From Micropterix aruncella (lineage: Eukaryota > Arthropoda > Insecta > Lepidoptera > Micropterigidae), in contig OX155980.1 of the NCBI GenBank assembly GCA_944548615.1, forward strand, positions 54,991,903 through 55,055,902: 64,000 nt of DNA. Reading direction: 5' to 3'. This document shows, piece after piece, positions 21,440 through 35,699 of this stretch. How positions within the stretch are numbered: position 1 is the stretch's first letter; each line of letters starts with the position of its first letter. Below the pieces are notes generated by a model. The model worked only from the letters and a program-made list of their open reading frames with translations, was not told where the DNA came from and made no database searches. The translations under genes were made by a program, and so were the position numbers.

Positions 21440-23430
21440 TGTCTCTCACTTGCGGAAAGAGAGAGGGTTGGGCCCATTTTACAACTATTAACGCTTACCC
21501 TATAGCTATAATATACTTCTCTTTACATACTCCATATAAAGGTTGAATAAATGATACCGTACATTACTGTTAGTATTTAGAATTATAAAAAGTATACATA
21601 CATACCTAATTTATACATTACCCCAACATCCATAAAGCTTACTATTTCTTATACTCTACGTTTGTAAGCAACGGGGGTGATCTACCTTACCTACCGTAGT
21701 ACGTGTATTTTTAAAAATCTTCTTTTGAATATTTAATAAAGAACTTGGAATTTGAATTTGATAATGTCAAAATGACCGTTCCTATAGCAAGGTCGTACAA
21801 TTTTGTCACTATGGATGAGGCCATTGTACCTAGATAGTACCTATATACCTTAAAATGAGATTTAATTTTGTCAGGGGCACGTCTAATGTGCTCTTTGTGA
21901 AGACTTTAATGACATTATTCAACGCGTCCAACTAACGAGGTATCAGCTTGAGCCCTAATACTGTAGTTATGGAGACGAATCGGGGATATATAAGTTCCCA
22001 ATTACTGTGCGTGAATATCGCTGGAAGTTACTGAGTAATTACGGAGAAGAACTCCATTAACGTGTCGTTTAAACTCGCATACATGCGTCTAGTTAGACGG
22101 GTGAAAGGTCGCAGAAACACGTAGATAGTTACTTTCCTAAAACTACCTTATTTCCTTACACTTACATATTTATATTAGGAAAGAAACTTAATATATGTAA
22201 ATAAAAAGTCGAACATTTCATGATTGTTCGCCGTTGATCGATTGGATTTTATATAATAATAATTTATTGTCGAAAATCATTGCGATACAATTAGCTGTTT
22301 AAGTATGAATGGGTAAAACCATATGATTGGGAAACTATATACTATTGGTATGTGCTTATTATACTAATCGGTGTGATGCTTGTACATCGTGCTCTCTCTC
22401 CTACTCAGTCCCACGTCGCAGAGTGTAAACACGCTCGTCACTGCACGACGCGACACCTCCTTCGCGACGAATCACTGTAGTGTTGATTTCTGTTAAGCAT
22501 ATACAGCACACATACAATTTTAGTTGTACAACTATTTAGTTGTGAGTTTATAGGAATATATTGCGATCATAGAACGTGTACCTACTGTCAACTCGATAGT
22601 TGCTCTACAAAAAACTCGAAAAGCTGTATCGATCTGCTTTTGATTAAAAAGTTGGACAACTATCGGTGAAACGCTCAATTTGTATTGCAGTGTATTGATG
22701 TGCGCATACTATCGACTGAACAGTCGATCCATCTTGTATTACGACGTTGTATATAATGACATAGTAATGATATGATTATATTAAAAGTTTCTTAACTCAT
22801 TCTATAATATTTATAAAACTTATCCGGGTGCTCTTTTATCTTAGAATGTAACGTATGAAATATTCCACAAGATATAATATAGGATGTACACATAATATAG
22901 GATGTCACTGAATATAGGATGTACACAGTATCTCCTTTCCTTATCTATTTTAAAATGTCTATAAAGCAATGCACAAACTAGAACTTTCTTGTTAATTGAC
23001 ATTTTTTGTAGCACCTTGACTCGAGCGTTGCCGAAAGATGACTGGCTGATTTGTTTAGAGATGAAAGAAAACGACGATCGACTGCATCAATTATTTGCGC
23101 ACATCCATTGCTAAACGACAAAACTCGACTAAACAGTTTAATCGATGCTAAAGTTGTATTTATGCGCTAGGCCTACGCGGCGCCGTCGTAGTCCCTCAAA
23201 ACGACGCTTGCGAGGCAGCTCCTATTTTTCTTTCGCACTCGACTTTTCAAAACATATAATATGTTATTAATCACGTCTGCAACATTCTTCCTGACGTTTC
23301 TTTATGTTTATAAAAAAGATTCGCTGGGTATTTTTCAATAGATAGGTTATTTCTGTGGTAAGACGAAAGTGAGTTGTAACATGCGCCGTGTATTCACCCG
23401 CGTCTGCATAAACGTCTAAACGCCACTGCG
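21440..23430. other. No gene recognised
   Basis: About 2 kb without a convincing frame. At 22878-22925 a short word (ataggatgta) is repeated three times. A more GC-rich patch at 22380-22500 has no domain. Confidence 0.4.
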
Positions 23431-24495
<1,065 letters not shown>

Positions 24496-24499
24496 TAGT

Positions 24500-24965
24500 T
24501 GCTAAATCTTAGCGGGGGTGGATGTTCACCTGTTGTCATGCCTTTCTTGAAATGACCTTGGGCCACTCGATCCCATGTGGCACTACGGGCAAAGAACGCC
24601 CAGGTCCGCGATAAATTCAAACTGAATTACCGCTGTAATACAACAGGTAGAGGTTGCGTAAGCGACTTCGGACCCGTAACCAGTAGGGAGGACGGAGGTA
24701 TTCTGAAGGTTAATTCCAGACGGAGATATCCTGCCAAAACTGGTAGTTAGGGGGTGAGGCTGCCCGCTGCTTACCTTTCCCGGTGCCTCGCCGTAAGGCG
24801 TTGGTCTCTAACGGGTTGCTGGTGAACTATAGAGTAGATTGTCTTGTCCCCAAGTCTTCTACGCTCATCCCACGGCTGAAAAAACGATCTATATCTATAT
24901 ACCATCCTGGGGTGACGAGTTCGCTCGTTGTAGTCGACACCGCCCTTCTGCCAAATCTTAGTATG
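24500..24965 (+). repeat. Dispersed repeat family A, copy 2
   Basis: Shares tccgcgataaattcaaactg, cggacccgtaaccagtaggg, ccgtaaggcgttggtctcta and tgacgagttcgctcgttgta with the other copies. It begins within the family about 230 bases downstream of the point where copy 1 starts. Confidence 0.75.
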
Positions 24966-27850
24966 CATAGTCTATTATAAAGAATGATAAAACATAGCGA
25001 TTACAAAAAATAAATAAAAAATCGTACGACAGATGATATATAGGTACACAATGGGTTATCAATGTACGGAATTTGTAAACATTCTAGCTGGGGTTGTAAG
25101 TAAGAACGTTTCAATGTAATCAAATCCTATTTTTAATAATTTTATCATGGATGAAAACTTTCCACGGAGGTGGAAAATTTTCCATGAAAATGGCGAAAAT
25201 AAAATATTAAGTAATTAATATGCACGTGTAACAAATGTAGATAGTACTGCAAGTCGCGACCATTTCTCGCGTTACACAAAAATGTGCCGTTGGTTAAGCC
25301 GTTCAAAGGGAAGATAAACCTGAAATCCCTTGTACGCGAGCAGATAATGCACGTCTTTTATTACTTGTGGTTCACACACTCACACCAAGACAGCAGACTT
25401 GTGCAAGACGGTCAGGTCAGTCATTAACTCATTGTAATCAGTCAGTAGTATATCGATTCAAGGACCGATTCAAGACCTAAGTTTTACTTTAAGGGCGATT
25501 CGGAAAAATCGGAATAACATTTTCTTTTATTTTTTTCATATAGCAATGTCCACAGAAGTGAAAACTGTGAATGAAGCTAAATCTACGCTTAATTTGTGTA
25601 CTGTGCCTTTTGTTTTCCGATTACTATAAATGTAGCTTATTTCAACCATTTCAAATAATATCTACTGAGCAATACATGCCTATCGTTAATTATATAGTAC
25701 CTAGCGTTTATTTTCGTTTGAAAAGTCGAAATATTTAGCTGATATGTGTGAAATAGGCCTTATTGCTTCTGAAGATTGACGTTCACGTCGGCGACATTGG
25801 CGTAGGTCTGATACGCGACTGTAAATTCGTTATTAATAGAATTTACCTATTTTTTATTAGAACTTATTTTTTCTACTGTTGAGACAAAATTAGGTGTTTA
25901 GTATAATGTAATAGAAGTAATGTAATGTAATTATAATGTAGTTATAATGTAATAGAAGTAAACAAATGAAAGATGCTATTGGTCCACGATAGATTCAAAC
26001 TGAATCACCGCTGAATATAGAGGGTAGAGGACGCGCAAGCGCTCCGGACAGCGAATCGATTTTTATGATTTTGATATATAATTTTAAGATACGGTTTTTA
26101 TGATAGTCATGTAGTTTCTTTTGAAATAGTAGAAAAAAGCTAGATTTTCAGGAGGATTTTCTTAATGCATATGAACCATATTTCAAGAGCTACCCTAATT
26201 TTATTACCTCAATTATTTACGTGTCTGAATTCTAGTAACCATACAAACCCTAAAATTTCGTTGCTGCCTCCCGGACTATTACGACGGCACTTTCTACCGA
26301 AATTAGGTCAAAGAGAGATTGAAACCATACACAGCAAACATCTACATGATTCAAATTACTCCGACATTATGTTTGCCGCTTCAGATTATTCGCCAATCTG
26401 AATATAGAAACGGTCTTATTAAGCCTCATGCTGGCTAGAAGACATTTCCACAAATTAAGCCGCTCTTTAGCGCCCGTAAAGTACCCTAACCTGCCCTAAA
26501 TAGCTCAAGAAAGCTCAATACAATATGTCACCTACAGATATTTGTAATAAGATTTCCTATGACGCTGGTTGTAAAAGCAATTTATAATGTTAGTGTTAAA
26601 GTGGAATTTTATTATGTGACTATAGAAGTTTGTCTATATCACTTCGATTACAATAAAATCTCTCATATCATACTGCGTTTCAAAATTTTAAAAATCGGTT
26701 ATGTCACCTTAAGACTATGCCAGCAAGATTGCGTTAATTTTTGATTTAAATTTATGGCAGAATTTTAACAGTATTAGTTGACCTTGTATTTAGATGGCCT
26801 TACGAGGCATCTGTGTACTTACTAAATTTCAAGCCTTCAACTCCAATATGTCGAGATTGAAATATGACTAGTGCGCCTCCTGGTGGACTGATTTCAACCA
26901 CAACCTTTTCAAGTCTCGCCACGACCAAATTATGCCTGCATTCCAAATTTTTGCTAGGTCGGATTAATCGTTTAGGCGCTATCGTAGACGAATACACACA
27001 CTTAGAGCATACACAGACAACAGGTATGTATGCATGAAAATGCCTATAATTTTAGCGAGAATATATTTCCGGCATATTTTGAGAAGAGAAGAAAAAATGT
27101 AAGTAAAAGGCAAACAAGAATATTGCGAACAAAATTTGGGCACAGCTTGAATAATCCTTCTTTCACTCCTGCATAAATTGAGAATAAAACACCCTTAAAT
27201 GGATCTTCTCAGAGGATTAGCATTTCAAATAATTGTTTATCTTGTCAAATACAATAAAACGTTCTAATATTGTGTTTTTGCGTATTTAGAATGTTTTTGT
27301 TCTCTGTTGTATTTTTTATTTATCGTAAAATGTGGGAAGTACCACCAAAAATTCAATTTCTGCTGATATAACTTTCCAAAAAAAACATAGTGCTACACGA
27401 AGTATCTAAATAGGGAAAGGAAAGCCTCAAACAGTGCCAGATAGACAAAGAGTATACGTGTGCCGTTTTAAAACAATATTTTTTCCGATCCTAAACTTTT
27501 AAACAATATTTAGTTCAATCCATTTCAAATCACCTAATATAAATAAAAATTGTTGCCTTGAGTTATCTTGAGTTCATTTTTAGATATTGACCTCATTAAT
27601 TTGACGTTAAAATGCCATTTTTGAAAAGCTCTAAAAAAAAGTACTGCATTCTCATGACTAAAACTTATACTGCATGTAGTTACGTAAGTATTTAACACAG
27701 AAATAACTTATAAGTAGTGAGTATCATTTCCTTCATAAAAATATGGTCTTAAATAGTAACGATTGATATTTTTTTCCGACTTTTTACAGAAAGAGTTTAA
27801 CTGACTCTATTGTATGACAGAAAGAAATAAAAAATTGTATACCTAAAGTT
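24966..27850. other. No gene recognised; scrap of family A at 25985-26065
   Basis: Nearly 3 kb with no convincing coding frame. At 25900-25970 the pentamer TAATG and relatives recur, reminiscent of a CR1 tail. At 25985-26065 an isolated piece (agattcaaactgaatcaccg … gaggacgcgcaagcg) is a fragment of repeat family A. Confidence 0.4.
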
Positions 27851-27854
27851 CATT

Positions 27855-27975
27855 TCATTTTCTATTCACTCGTCGAACTTTCTTGTGTGTCAAAATACTG
27901 ATTGTAATCGCTAGTTTCTACGAGGCTAATTAAAGTTGATCACGTAATTGGTTCCTTTTTTTGTGATCAAGAAGT
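27855..27975. repeat. Dispersed repeat C, copy 1
   Basis: cgtcgaactttcttgtgtgtcaaaatactg … ctaattaaagttga … cgtaattggttcctttt aligns over about 120 bases with 41355-41475 in the same orientation (quoted words shortened). Confidence 0.7.
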
Positions 27976-28284
27976 TCATTTCATGCTGAGCACACTGGTT
28001 TTTAAATTATTTTGATATATTTTAAAACAGCTTGGCGATTAAACTTTCCGCAAACCACGTTTTTTATTAAAATTTTCCCAAACGCCATTTTAAAAATGGC
28101 TGTCAGAAAAAACTATGACAAGAAAAAACGAATAGGGTTTTGTCACTCTCTGCCTATAGGGAAACATGGAAAAAAATACAGAGAAATAAAAAATATTGAG
28201 CAACATTGCCTGGGTGATTTGAAATGGATCGACCCATTTTATTTTAAGTGTTTCTGTTTATTCATTGACTTATCTTATCATATA

Positions 28285-29990
28285 CTAGCTGTTGCCCGCG
28301 GCTTCACTTAGCGTGGAGTTTCGACTCCAGTTGTTAATTCAAGTACTCGTAGATTGGCGTTAATTTGCTTTTTCAGACGCTACCTATAGATAGATAGTTC
28401 AATCATTTAAGTAATGTTTTTCTCTTAGATTGACGAAACAGTTAAAGCAATGTATAACCTAACTGTTGCCCGAGACTTTTTGACAAAAAAAAAATAAAGG
28501 TCGTTATTTTCCATTTGAATGAATAGCTTAAATATAAATTTTGATGCCTGTAGCTTCAGCGGTTGCAATTTACAAAACGACAGAATTTACCATTTTATTT
28601 CATTACGTTGGGGTGAATTTTAAAAAAACCCCTTCTTAGTGCTTCCCTCCATTACCAGATCTCTATCTGGTAATGGAGGAAAGCCCGTTGCACAGAGCCC
28701 TGTGCAAAATCTCGAGTTTCAATATCAAACGGTTTGGGTATCTCCATACAAAATTTCATCCATTATTCCTCTTCCCAACGGTTGATTTGGAAAAATCCTT
28801 AAAGTAAAGTAACATGTTTAATTTGTAATGAGTAGCTTAAATATACAATTTAATGTATTTAGCTTCAGCTATTTCGATTTTCCATATTAAATAATTTCAC
28901 CCATTTCTTTCATCCCGTGGGGGTTGAATTTTTGAAAACCCCATCATATTGCTTCCTTCTGATAACAAATACAGTCCTGGGTAAAATATCGAGTTTCAAG
29001 CTCTAACGCTTTGTGTATATCCATACAAAGTTTCACCCATTATTCTTCTTCCCAACGGTTGATTTGGAAAAAAACTGTTAAAGTAATTATGTTTAATTTG
29101 TAATGAGTAGCTCAAATATAAAATTTAATGTATGTACATAGCTTCAGTGCAGCGGTATTGATTTTCCATACTACAGATTTTCACCTCTTTATTTTATTCA
29201 GTGGGGGTTAAATTTAAAAAAATATCCCTTTTTATTTCTCCCTCCACTATTAAATAAAGCCCTGGGCAATATTTCGAGTTCAAGATCTAGTGGGTTAGGC
29301 TCCTATTAGATCCAACTATTTCATCCCTTATTCCTTCCTTCCCCTCCTTAAAGGATCGAAGATTTCTTTTGTAATGAGTATGTAGCTTAAATGTAAATTT
29401 TGATGTCTGTAGCTTCAGTGGTTTCCGTTTTACCATACGACAGAATTTCACCTCTTTCTTTGCCGTGGGGGTTAAATTAAAATAAAAACCCTTTTTCTGG
29501 TGCTTCTACTGCTTCCTTACCCTATCAAATAAAGACCTGTGCAAAATGTCGAGTTTTGAAGATCAAAAGGTTTTCATTTCTCCATACAATATTTCTTCTC
29601 TTATTTCACCCCTTCTAGAGTAGATTTTGAAAAAAAACTGTATATGTCATTATTTTTCATTTGCAATGAGTAGCTTAAATGTAAGTTTTGATGACTGTAG
29701 CTTCAGGGTTTTGATTTTCCATACAACAGTAATTCACTCTTTTCACCCTCTTAGGGGTTGTATTTTCAAAAACCCCTTCTTACTGCTCGCCTGCGTTATA
29801 AAAGGAAGCTTTGTGAAATATTCCAAGTTCCTAGTACCTGTGGTTTGGAATGTGCGCTGACACGTCCGTCAGTAAGTCAGTATCTTGTTTGATATTTTTT
29901 TTATGTAACTCACTAAAAAATATTAGTGTTGTCATACAAATTTTTGTCATGTTTTTTATACCCTTAAGGGGTGGAATTTTAAAAAATCTT
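28285..29990 (-). mobile_element. Helitron-like element with ~280-bp tandem array
   Basis: At 28285 the plus strand reads A|CTAG|CTGTTGCCCGCGGC, which on the minus strand is the standard Helitron 3' end (GC-rich hairpin region then CTAG, followed by host T). Inside are five copies of a degenerate ~280-bp unit at about 28524, 28831, 29107, 29388 and 29670, each with agcttaaatataaattt-like text, then gtagcttcagcggtt-like text, a palindromic gggg…cccc patch (…GGGGGTTGAATTTTGAAAACCCC) and a …CCATACAA…TTTCACC patch. No Rep/helicase coding. The 5' end is not identified. Confidence 0.6.
28646..28679. repeat. Perfect 15-bp snap-back hairpin
   Basis: cctccattaccagat (28646-28660) and its exact reverse complement (28665-28679) are separated by the loop ctct. 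The corresponding place in the other array units lacks it. Confidence 0.85.
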
Positions 29991-30660
29991 CAAACACGTA
30001 CTTTTTTTAATTCATTTAATTACCCGGAACACCAAGTACAAGTATATGGCGTATCTTCATTCAAACTTTCATATCCTATTTCCCCCGTATTCGCTGGGGT
30101 TTTCGGTAACCTAATTGATAAATTTGCTATTACTATTAAAAAAACACAAAAATGTTACTTGGGAGCAAAATTCGATTTGAATCTGACCCCGCCCACGCTT
30201 AATATTAGAACTGAATGGTAAATTATTAAAAATATTTTTTTTTGGCGTATTCATTAAAGTAAACAATAGAGATACTGAAAGTTGCCACCGTCCAGAAGTT
30301 AAAGGGTATTGAAATGTTTAAATTTGTACTGAAATATACGGTAGCTCTAATAATAAGGCAAGGGACTGATTATTTTGCAAATGGGGTCAGCGGATTCGCT
30401 ATTGTACTTCCAGCAGATAAAAGAAATAAACGTAAAAATAAAAGGATGAGATAAAAATGGAGGGGCTAGGATTTAATGCTTAGGCTTAGGGGATTTGAGA
30501 TGTTTAAAAAGCCGCGGGCAATAATTCTTTCAAAGAGTTATTTCTGAGTTTTAAACACTGCGAGGCTGAAGCGTGGTAATATCGCCAAACTAAACACAAT
30601 ACGTAGACACATACATTAAAATATATAAATTGATACCATTGTCTAAATAGAAGATTGATT
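29991..30660. other. No gene recognised
   Basis: AT-rich sequence with no convincing frame; the first 200 bases may still belong to the Helitron-like element. Confidence 0.4.
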
Positions 30661-30664
30661 GATT

Positions 30665-31690
30665 GATTAAGTGGCATATACATATTTATTTATTTATTTT
30701 TATTTATTTATTTATTTATTTGCAGCTGTTATAAAAAACATATACAAAAAAAACAAGAACACACACATTAAAAATTAAAACTATAAATAGACAAAGACTA
30801 TGAAATAAAGCTACAAACGCTGCAAATTAGGGGTATCCTCAGGATATCTCTTATCCTGGTTTTCAGGACACACCTATTAATTATTGATACATAGGTATAT
30901 GATTTTTAAAATAAAATAACCAAATCAAATAAATCTTAAAACAAAAAATCCAAATAATCATAATCAAATAAATACACAAATCGAAATAATCAAAATCAAG
31001 ATATTTAACATCAAATGATATTAAAAGAAAATAACGTAATTACATAAATTTAATAATCTACATATAATAAATAAAAAATAATCAAAATCAAAATATTTAA
31101 CATTAAATAATCAGGTTACAAATTAATAAATAAACGAAGACAATAGTAATAATCCAATTAGCAATAGTTATTTTAAAATAAAATCAAATTATGACATCTA
31201 AATATCTTCCTTTAATAATAAACTTTTAAAGTGGTCCTTAAATACTGCAATTGATTTCGATCGCAAAGCCATTCCCAACCGATTCCATACAACCGCAGAA
31301 TAATACGAAAAGCTGCACTGGAAATGTGTAGTTTTGTGCTTGGGTATTATAGCAAGTTGTTCACGTGCCCGTGTTGAATGGACATGCCGGTTACGGGACC
31401 ACGTCATAATCGAGTAAAGATATCGCGGCTGTTTATTGCGTACTACCTTGAGTACAAGGGTCGCAAGATGGAGCTGCCTTCTTTTACTCATATTCAACAT
31501 GGAATCTTTCGCAAGGAATGGTGACACATGATGACGTGGAGGAATCCTAAAGCAAAATCTTGCGCAGGCATTTTGCAGTCTCTGAAGTCTCCGCTCAGTC
31601 TTCCTATATAGACACAGTCGCCATAGTCCATAAATACGAGTGCCTTTCAAATAAAAGTGATAATAAGTTACAAACAATTTGGAACTGTAT
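30665..31690 (-). mobile_element. LINE 3' end
   Basis: The minus strand from 31677 to 31198 is open for 159 codons: GTRIYGLWRLCLYRKTERRL, QNACARFCFRIPPRHHVSPF, RSKSIAVFKDHFKSLLLKE. This matches the C-terminal region of CR1/Jockey-type LINE proteins (LQ.QN.C.R.I…hI.p…L…R…L…L). It is followed by an AT-rich 3' UTR ending in (AAAT)n at 30683-30720. The 5' part, including the polymerase core, is absent. The open frame ends with SLLLKEDI at a normal stop. Confidence 0.75.
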
Positions 31691-31971
31691 AGAAATAAGT
31701 ACTGGCAGGCATATCTAATACATCTGTTATCATATTTAAAAAAATATATATATTTTTAGTTTTTTTTTCTTTAATAAGAGTAATTTGTTTGCATCTTATC
31801 AAAGCGTGTTGGCGAAAATGAAAAAAAAAACGGAATTTCGCGCGGTAATTAAATAGCTTTGCTTGTTAAATGTTCCTCTGTGTTGTCAGATGTCCAGCTA
31901 TAAAAACATTATCCAGCTATAATAATATTAAAAACCGAAAAAAACTATCGTCGTAACTTAAAATGTCCAAG

Positions 31972-32265
31972 GCTGTAAACGCACTAGCGGCTGGCCGTGA
32001 TGCAGCGTGCCGTTGCGGCAGGCCGCACTTCGATTTTTATATGAAACCGCATGATATCAACGCACTGAGTTGCGACCAGCCGTCAACCGCTCCGGTTGCC
32101 TGAGGGCTGCGGCTAGCCGCACCGGTTGAATGATGCGGCGCGCCGCATCCCCTCCACGCACTCGGCGCGGTTAGCCGCAAGCGCCCCTTCCTGCTACAGT
32201 CAGTCACTATAGTACGGGCCAAAGCAACGTTCCGGTGAGGCAATAAATCATTAGGCCGGCCTCGC
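31972..32265 (+). repeat. Left partner of an inverted pair around the mariner
   Basis: ggctggccgtgatgcagcgt (near 31990) and tagtacgggccaaagcaacg (near 32213) reappear as reverse complements at 34672-34722 and 34466-34506. The outer and inner parts match while the middle differs. It is GC-rich with many gcggc words. Either the two terminal regions of one 2.75-kb element or two related MITEs in opposite orientation. Confidence 0.55.
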
Positions 32266-32332
32266 CCCTTTTACTACCTGCTTGTACTGATGCGTGTCGT
32301 AAACTTCGCAGATTATCTATCAGATTATTATA

Positions 32333-33630
32333 CAACGTGGGCCAGAAAGGCTTACGGTTTTAAAAACACTCTTGCGTTTGGACCTTATGAGAGGCGCCTG
32401 CGCGGGTGGTGGGGTTGAGAAGCTCGGTTCTCGGAAATTTAGTCGCGATGGATCTCTTCACCGGAGCGCAACGTGCATTCTGCGTTAAAAATTATTATAA
32501 AAATGGCGATTCGTGCGCTATTGTTCGGCGATTATTTCGGCGTGAGTTTGGATTACATGACCTAAATCAATGTCCGAAGGAAAGTGTGATTCGTTCGTGG
32601 GTCAGAAAGTTCGAAGCTACTGGTTCGACTGTCAAACAGAAGCCTGCGGGACGCCCAAGGTCAACAAGAACGGAAGACACAATTGAACAAGTTAGAGCTT
32701 GAGTTCAACGTAATCCTGGTCTATCGACTCGCTAGCGATCAGCCGAACTTGTGGTATCCAGAACATCTTTGCGTCGCATTTTGTTGAAAGATCTGAAATT
32801 GCACCCGTATAAAAATCAACTTGTGCAGGAATTACAGCCAAATGATCCAATTTTACGACCAGCTTTTGTTGAAACAATGTTGGAACGCTTTCAGAGTTTC
32901 AAGAATATTCTGTTCTCCGACGAAGCCCATTTTCACTTAAATGGGCATGTCAATAAACAGAATTGCCGTTACTGGGCTGCAGAGAATCCACGTGCAAAAC
33001 ATCAAAAGCCTCTGCATTCGCCGAAAGTAACCGTTTGGGCGGCCATATCAGCGCACGGAATTATAGGACCTTATTTCTTTGAAAACAAACAAGGGCAATC
33101 TGTCACTGTAAATTCTGACCGATACATAGCCATGTTAAGGGATTTTTTCTTTCCGCAATTGCAACAATTTGAAGCCTATAATCGTGCGACATGGTTTCAA
33201 CAAGATGGCGCGACATGCCATACATCTAATGCATCTTTGGCGGTTGTAAACGAGATGTAAACGAGATGTTGTAAAACTGATATCGCGCCGAGGTGACATT
33301 GCATGGCCGCCTAGAAGTCCGGATCTAACGCGATCAGACTTTTTTATGTGGCGATACCTAAAAAGTAGAGTCTACTCCAATAACCCAGCCACTATTAACC
33401 AGTTGAAGACCAATATCCGTGAAGAAATTGCAGCAATGTGCCAGCGAGTTTTTACTAATTTGAGGTTCAGATTCGAGGAATGTTCGCAGCGCGATGGTGC
33501 ACACCTGGATGATATTTTTAAGAAATGAATTTCCCAGATGTCTATTTTAATTGAAATAGAAAATTGTATGTGAATTGTATTTAGTTTTTTTATTATAATT
33601 GTTTCAAATTCGCAAATCTTTCCCACCCTG
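32333..33630 (+). mobile_element. Mariner-like element, complete ends
   Basis: 1298 bp between TA dinucleotides at 32331-32332 and 33631-33632. The ends are caacgtgggccagaaaggct and, reverse-complemented, cagggtgggaaagatttgcg: diverged TIRs of about 20 bp. The length is standard for mariner. Confidence 0.8.
32448..33528 (+). pseudogene. Mariner-type transposase with DUF4817-like N-terminus
   Basis: The chosen ATG at 32448 gives MDLFTGAQRAFCVKNYYKNG, the start of the helix-turn-helix domain found in this mariner subgroup; upstream codons lack similarity. Stops fall at 32701 and about 32733. The catalytic core follows: Asp in FSDEAHFHLNG, Asp in FQQDGATCH, and Asp in SPDLTRSDFFMW. A tandem duplication of 12 bases (gtaaacgagat…, 33247-33270) shifts the frame between the second and third motifs. 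The end (AHLDDIFKK) is intact to the stop at 33528. All domains are present but two stops and a frameshift kill it. Confidence 0.85.
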
Positions 33631-34460
33631 TATTATTGACTTTGAGCAGCGAAACTTTTGTCGGGTCACATTTCAATTCGTCAAAAAATGACAAAATGTT
33701 TTTTTTAATTAGTAAAAAACAGTCATAAACAATTATTGTTTTAACAAATACACTTAAACAAAAAAAACCTACATTACCATTAATTTTAACAAAACTTGTA
33801 AATGTAGCCACAACAATGTAAATTTCTAGTCGGATCGAACTATTTTCATTTAGTACGAGTACCTAAATTATTAGCTGAAAACTAATGCAACAACAAATCA
33901 CTCAATTGTTTCCTAAAAGTAATTAATGACACTGAGAATATATCTCTGTCGTTCAAAACTTCATTATAACACATGCAAGAGCGTTATGTATAAGGCAAAG
34001 AGTCTGCATGTTAATATCACCCTTCAACTTCAATAGCTCCAGGTTAGAAAATATGGTCCCCATTGCTCAACTGATAGGCAAGTAATGATGTTTTATCCGC
34101 GCAGCATTTTATAATATACATACATATGTGGGACTCATTACAAAATGCCACGATAACATTTTACTAATGACTGTTTAGAAATTAATAATGACCATGCTAT
34201 ATGCCATGACCATGCTAATAAGCTATGCTATGATAATCAGTTATCTATTAAGTACTCATTTAATAACTCACATCACATAATTAGGTCATTAATTAATTAC
34301 TCTAATTCTAAAATAATTTATAAAATAATACTTAAACCGAAAATATTAACAAATATAGCAATCGGTACTATAATAAATGCAGATGTATAATAATGTTTCA
34401 TCGAGCAAACGTAATTCATCGATAAGCAATATCGACGTTAGCCGCATCCTTGTTGACAGC
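33631..34460. other. No gene recognised
   Basis: AT-rich sequence between the mariner and the right inverted partner. Confidence 0.4.
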
Positions 34461-34465
34461 TCGGT

Positions 34466-34725
34466 TTATTACCCCATCGGAACGTTCCTTTGGCCCGTAC
34501 TTTAGACACTGTACGCAGGGCGCGCGTGCCATTCAGAAAGTTCATTTTAGAAATCAAAGAACGCCCCGCTATAAGGGATAGCAAATGCGCTGATTATGCA
34601 GACAGAAATAATAAGTTGATTAAAGCAGAAATAAACAGCTGACAATTGCGGTGGACCGCAGACCTAAAACGCCGCAACGGCACGCCGCATCACGGACAGC
34701 CGCATAGTGCGTTTTAAGCCTAACA
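34466..34725 (-). repeat. Right partner of the inverted pair
   Basis: gccgcaacggcacgccgcat … cggacagccgcatagtgcgt (34671-34715) and cggaacgttcctttggcccg (near 34480) are reverse complements of the left partner. The outer border reads …gcgttTTAAgcctaac, compatible with but not proof of a TTAA target. Confidence 0.55.
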
Positions 34726-35690
34726 CCTCAAATATTTATATCAAATATATATCAATCTAACAAAACTTTCCTTGGAATTTGTTTTTTTTTTCGTTTTTAA
34801 CTATTATGGCTATAAATTGTGCCAACCATTCTGTCAACACTGCCCGTCCCTCAAACCGCCGTGTTTTCTTTTCTTCTCCTTCAGGTACATACATAAACTA
34901 ATATTGTCTATGTTTTCCCTCATTTCTCACACATTGGATTAGTACATTTACTCGCTTGGGCAATGCATCGTTTCTTTATACCTTTCCATAGACAATCGTT
35001 GTTTTATAAATTAATTAAACCGGCCAAGTGCAAGTTTCACTTGCAGGAAAAAAAAATAAACTTGAAAAAAAAAATGTTCACTCTTGACTCTCGGGCAAGG
35101 TTCTATGATTACGCCAATGTTCATATCGATAGCTTTCAAAGTGACTAATTAACGATGCCATACATTTAGGCAGAAAGAATCACCAGTAGGGTTTCATTTG
35201 TACGCTTTGGTCCGATACCATAAAAAATAAAATGGTAAAAACCACTTTAGAAAACAAATAGGCGCAGATTGGTTCCGCTTCGTAGATTTTTCATCTTTAA
35301 AATCTTTAATTATTTTGTAATCTTAAAGTCAGTATTATTTTACACTTATATTTCGGCGACTATTTTTATTGACTCACTTGAGGTTCTAGTAATGCTCCGC
35401 CGGCTCTTTACAACAACACTAGAATCAACGTCCTATTTCAACGCGTTTCCGCGCTAAACTAACTTAAAAATCTACATAAGGCTAGTTCGTGACTATCACG
35501 TGCAGGCGTCTACACCGGCGCGATGATATCACAAGCAAACTACATCCTAATCGACAAAAACGTACCAACATGATCTATCAGTTGCTCGCGCATTATTAGT
35601 CTCGTAAGAATTAGCGATTCAAATGTTATGGAATTTTGTCGCAAGAAAGTTCGACCGGCCGACCGGGAATGACCGAATATCTACTTTTTC
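34726..35690. other. No gene recognised
   Basis: A short piece at 35015-35045 (accggccaagtgcaag) resembles a repeat word widespread in lepidopteran DNA. Nothing coding is visible. Confidence 0.35.
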
Positions 35691-35699
35691 ACCTCAAAA

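Noticed and set aside
28440..30000. CRISPR-like regularly spaced repeats
   Set aside because: Units are long (~280 bp), degenerate and contiguous, in a eukaryotic Helitron-like element; there are no unique spacers.
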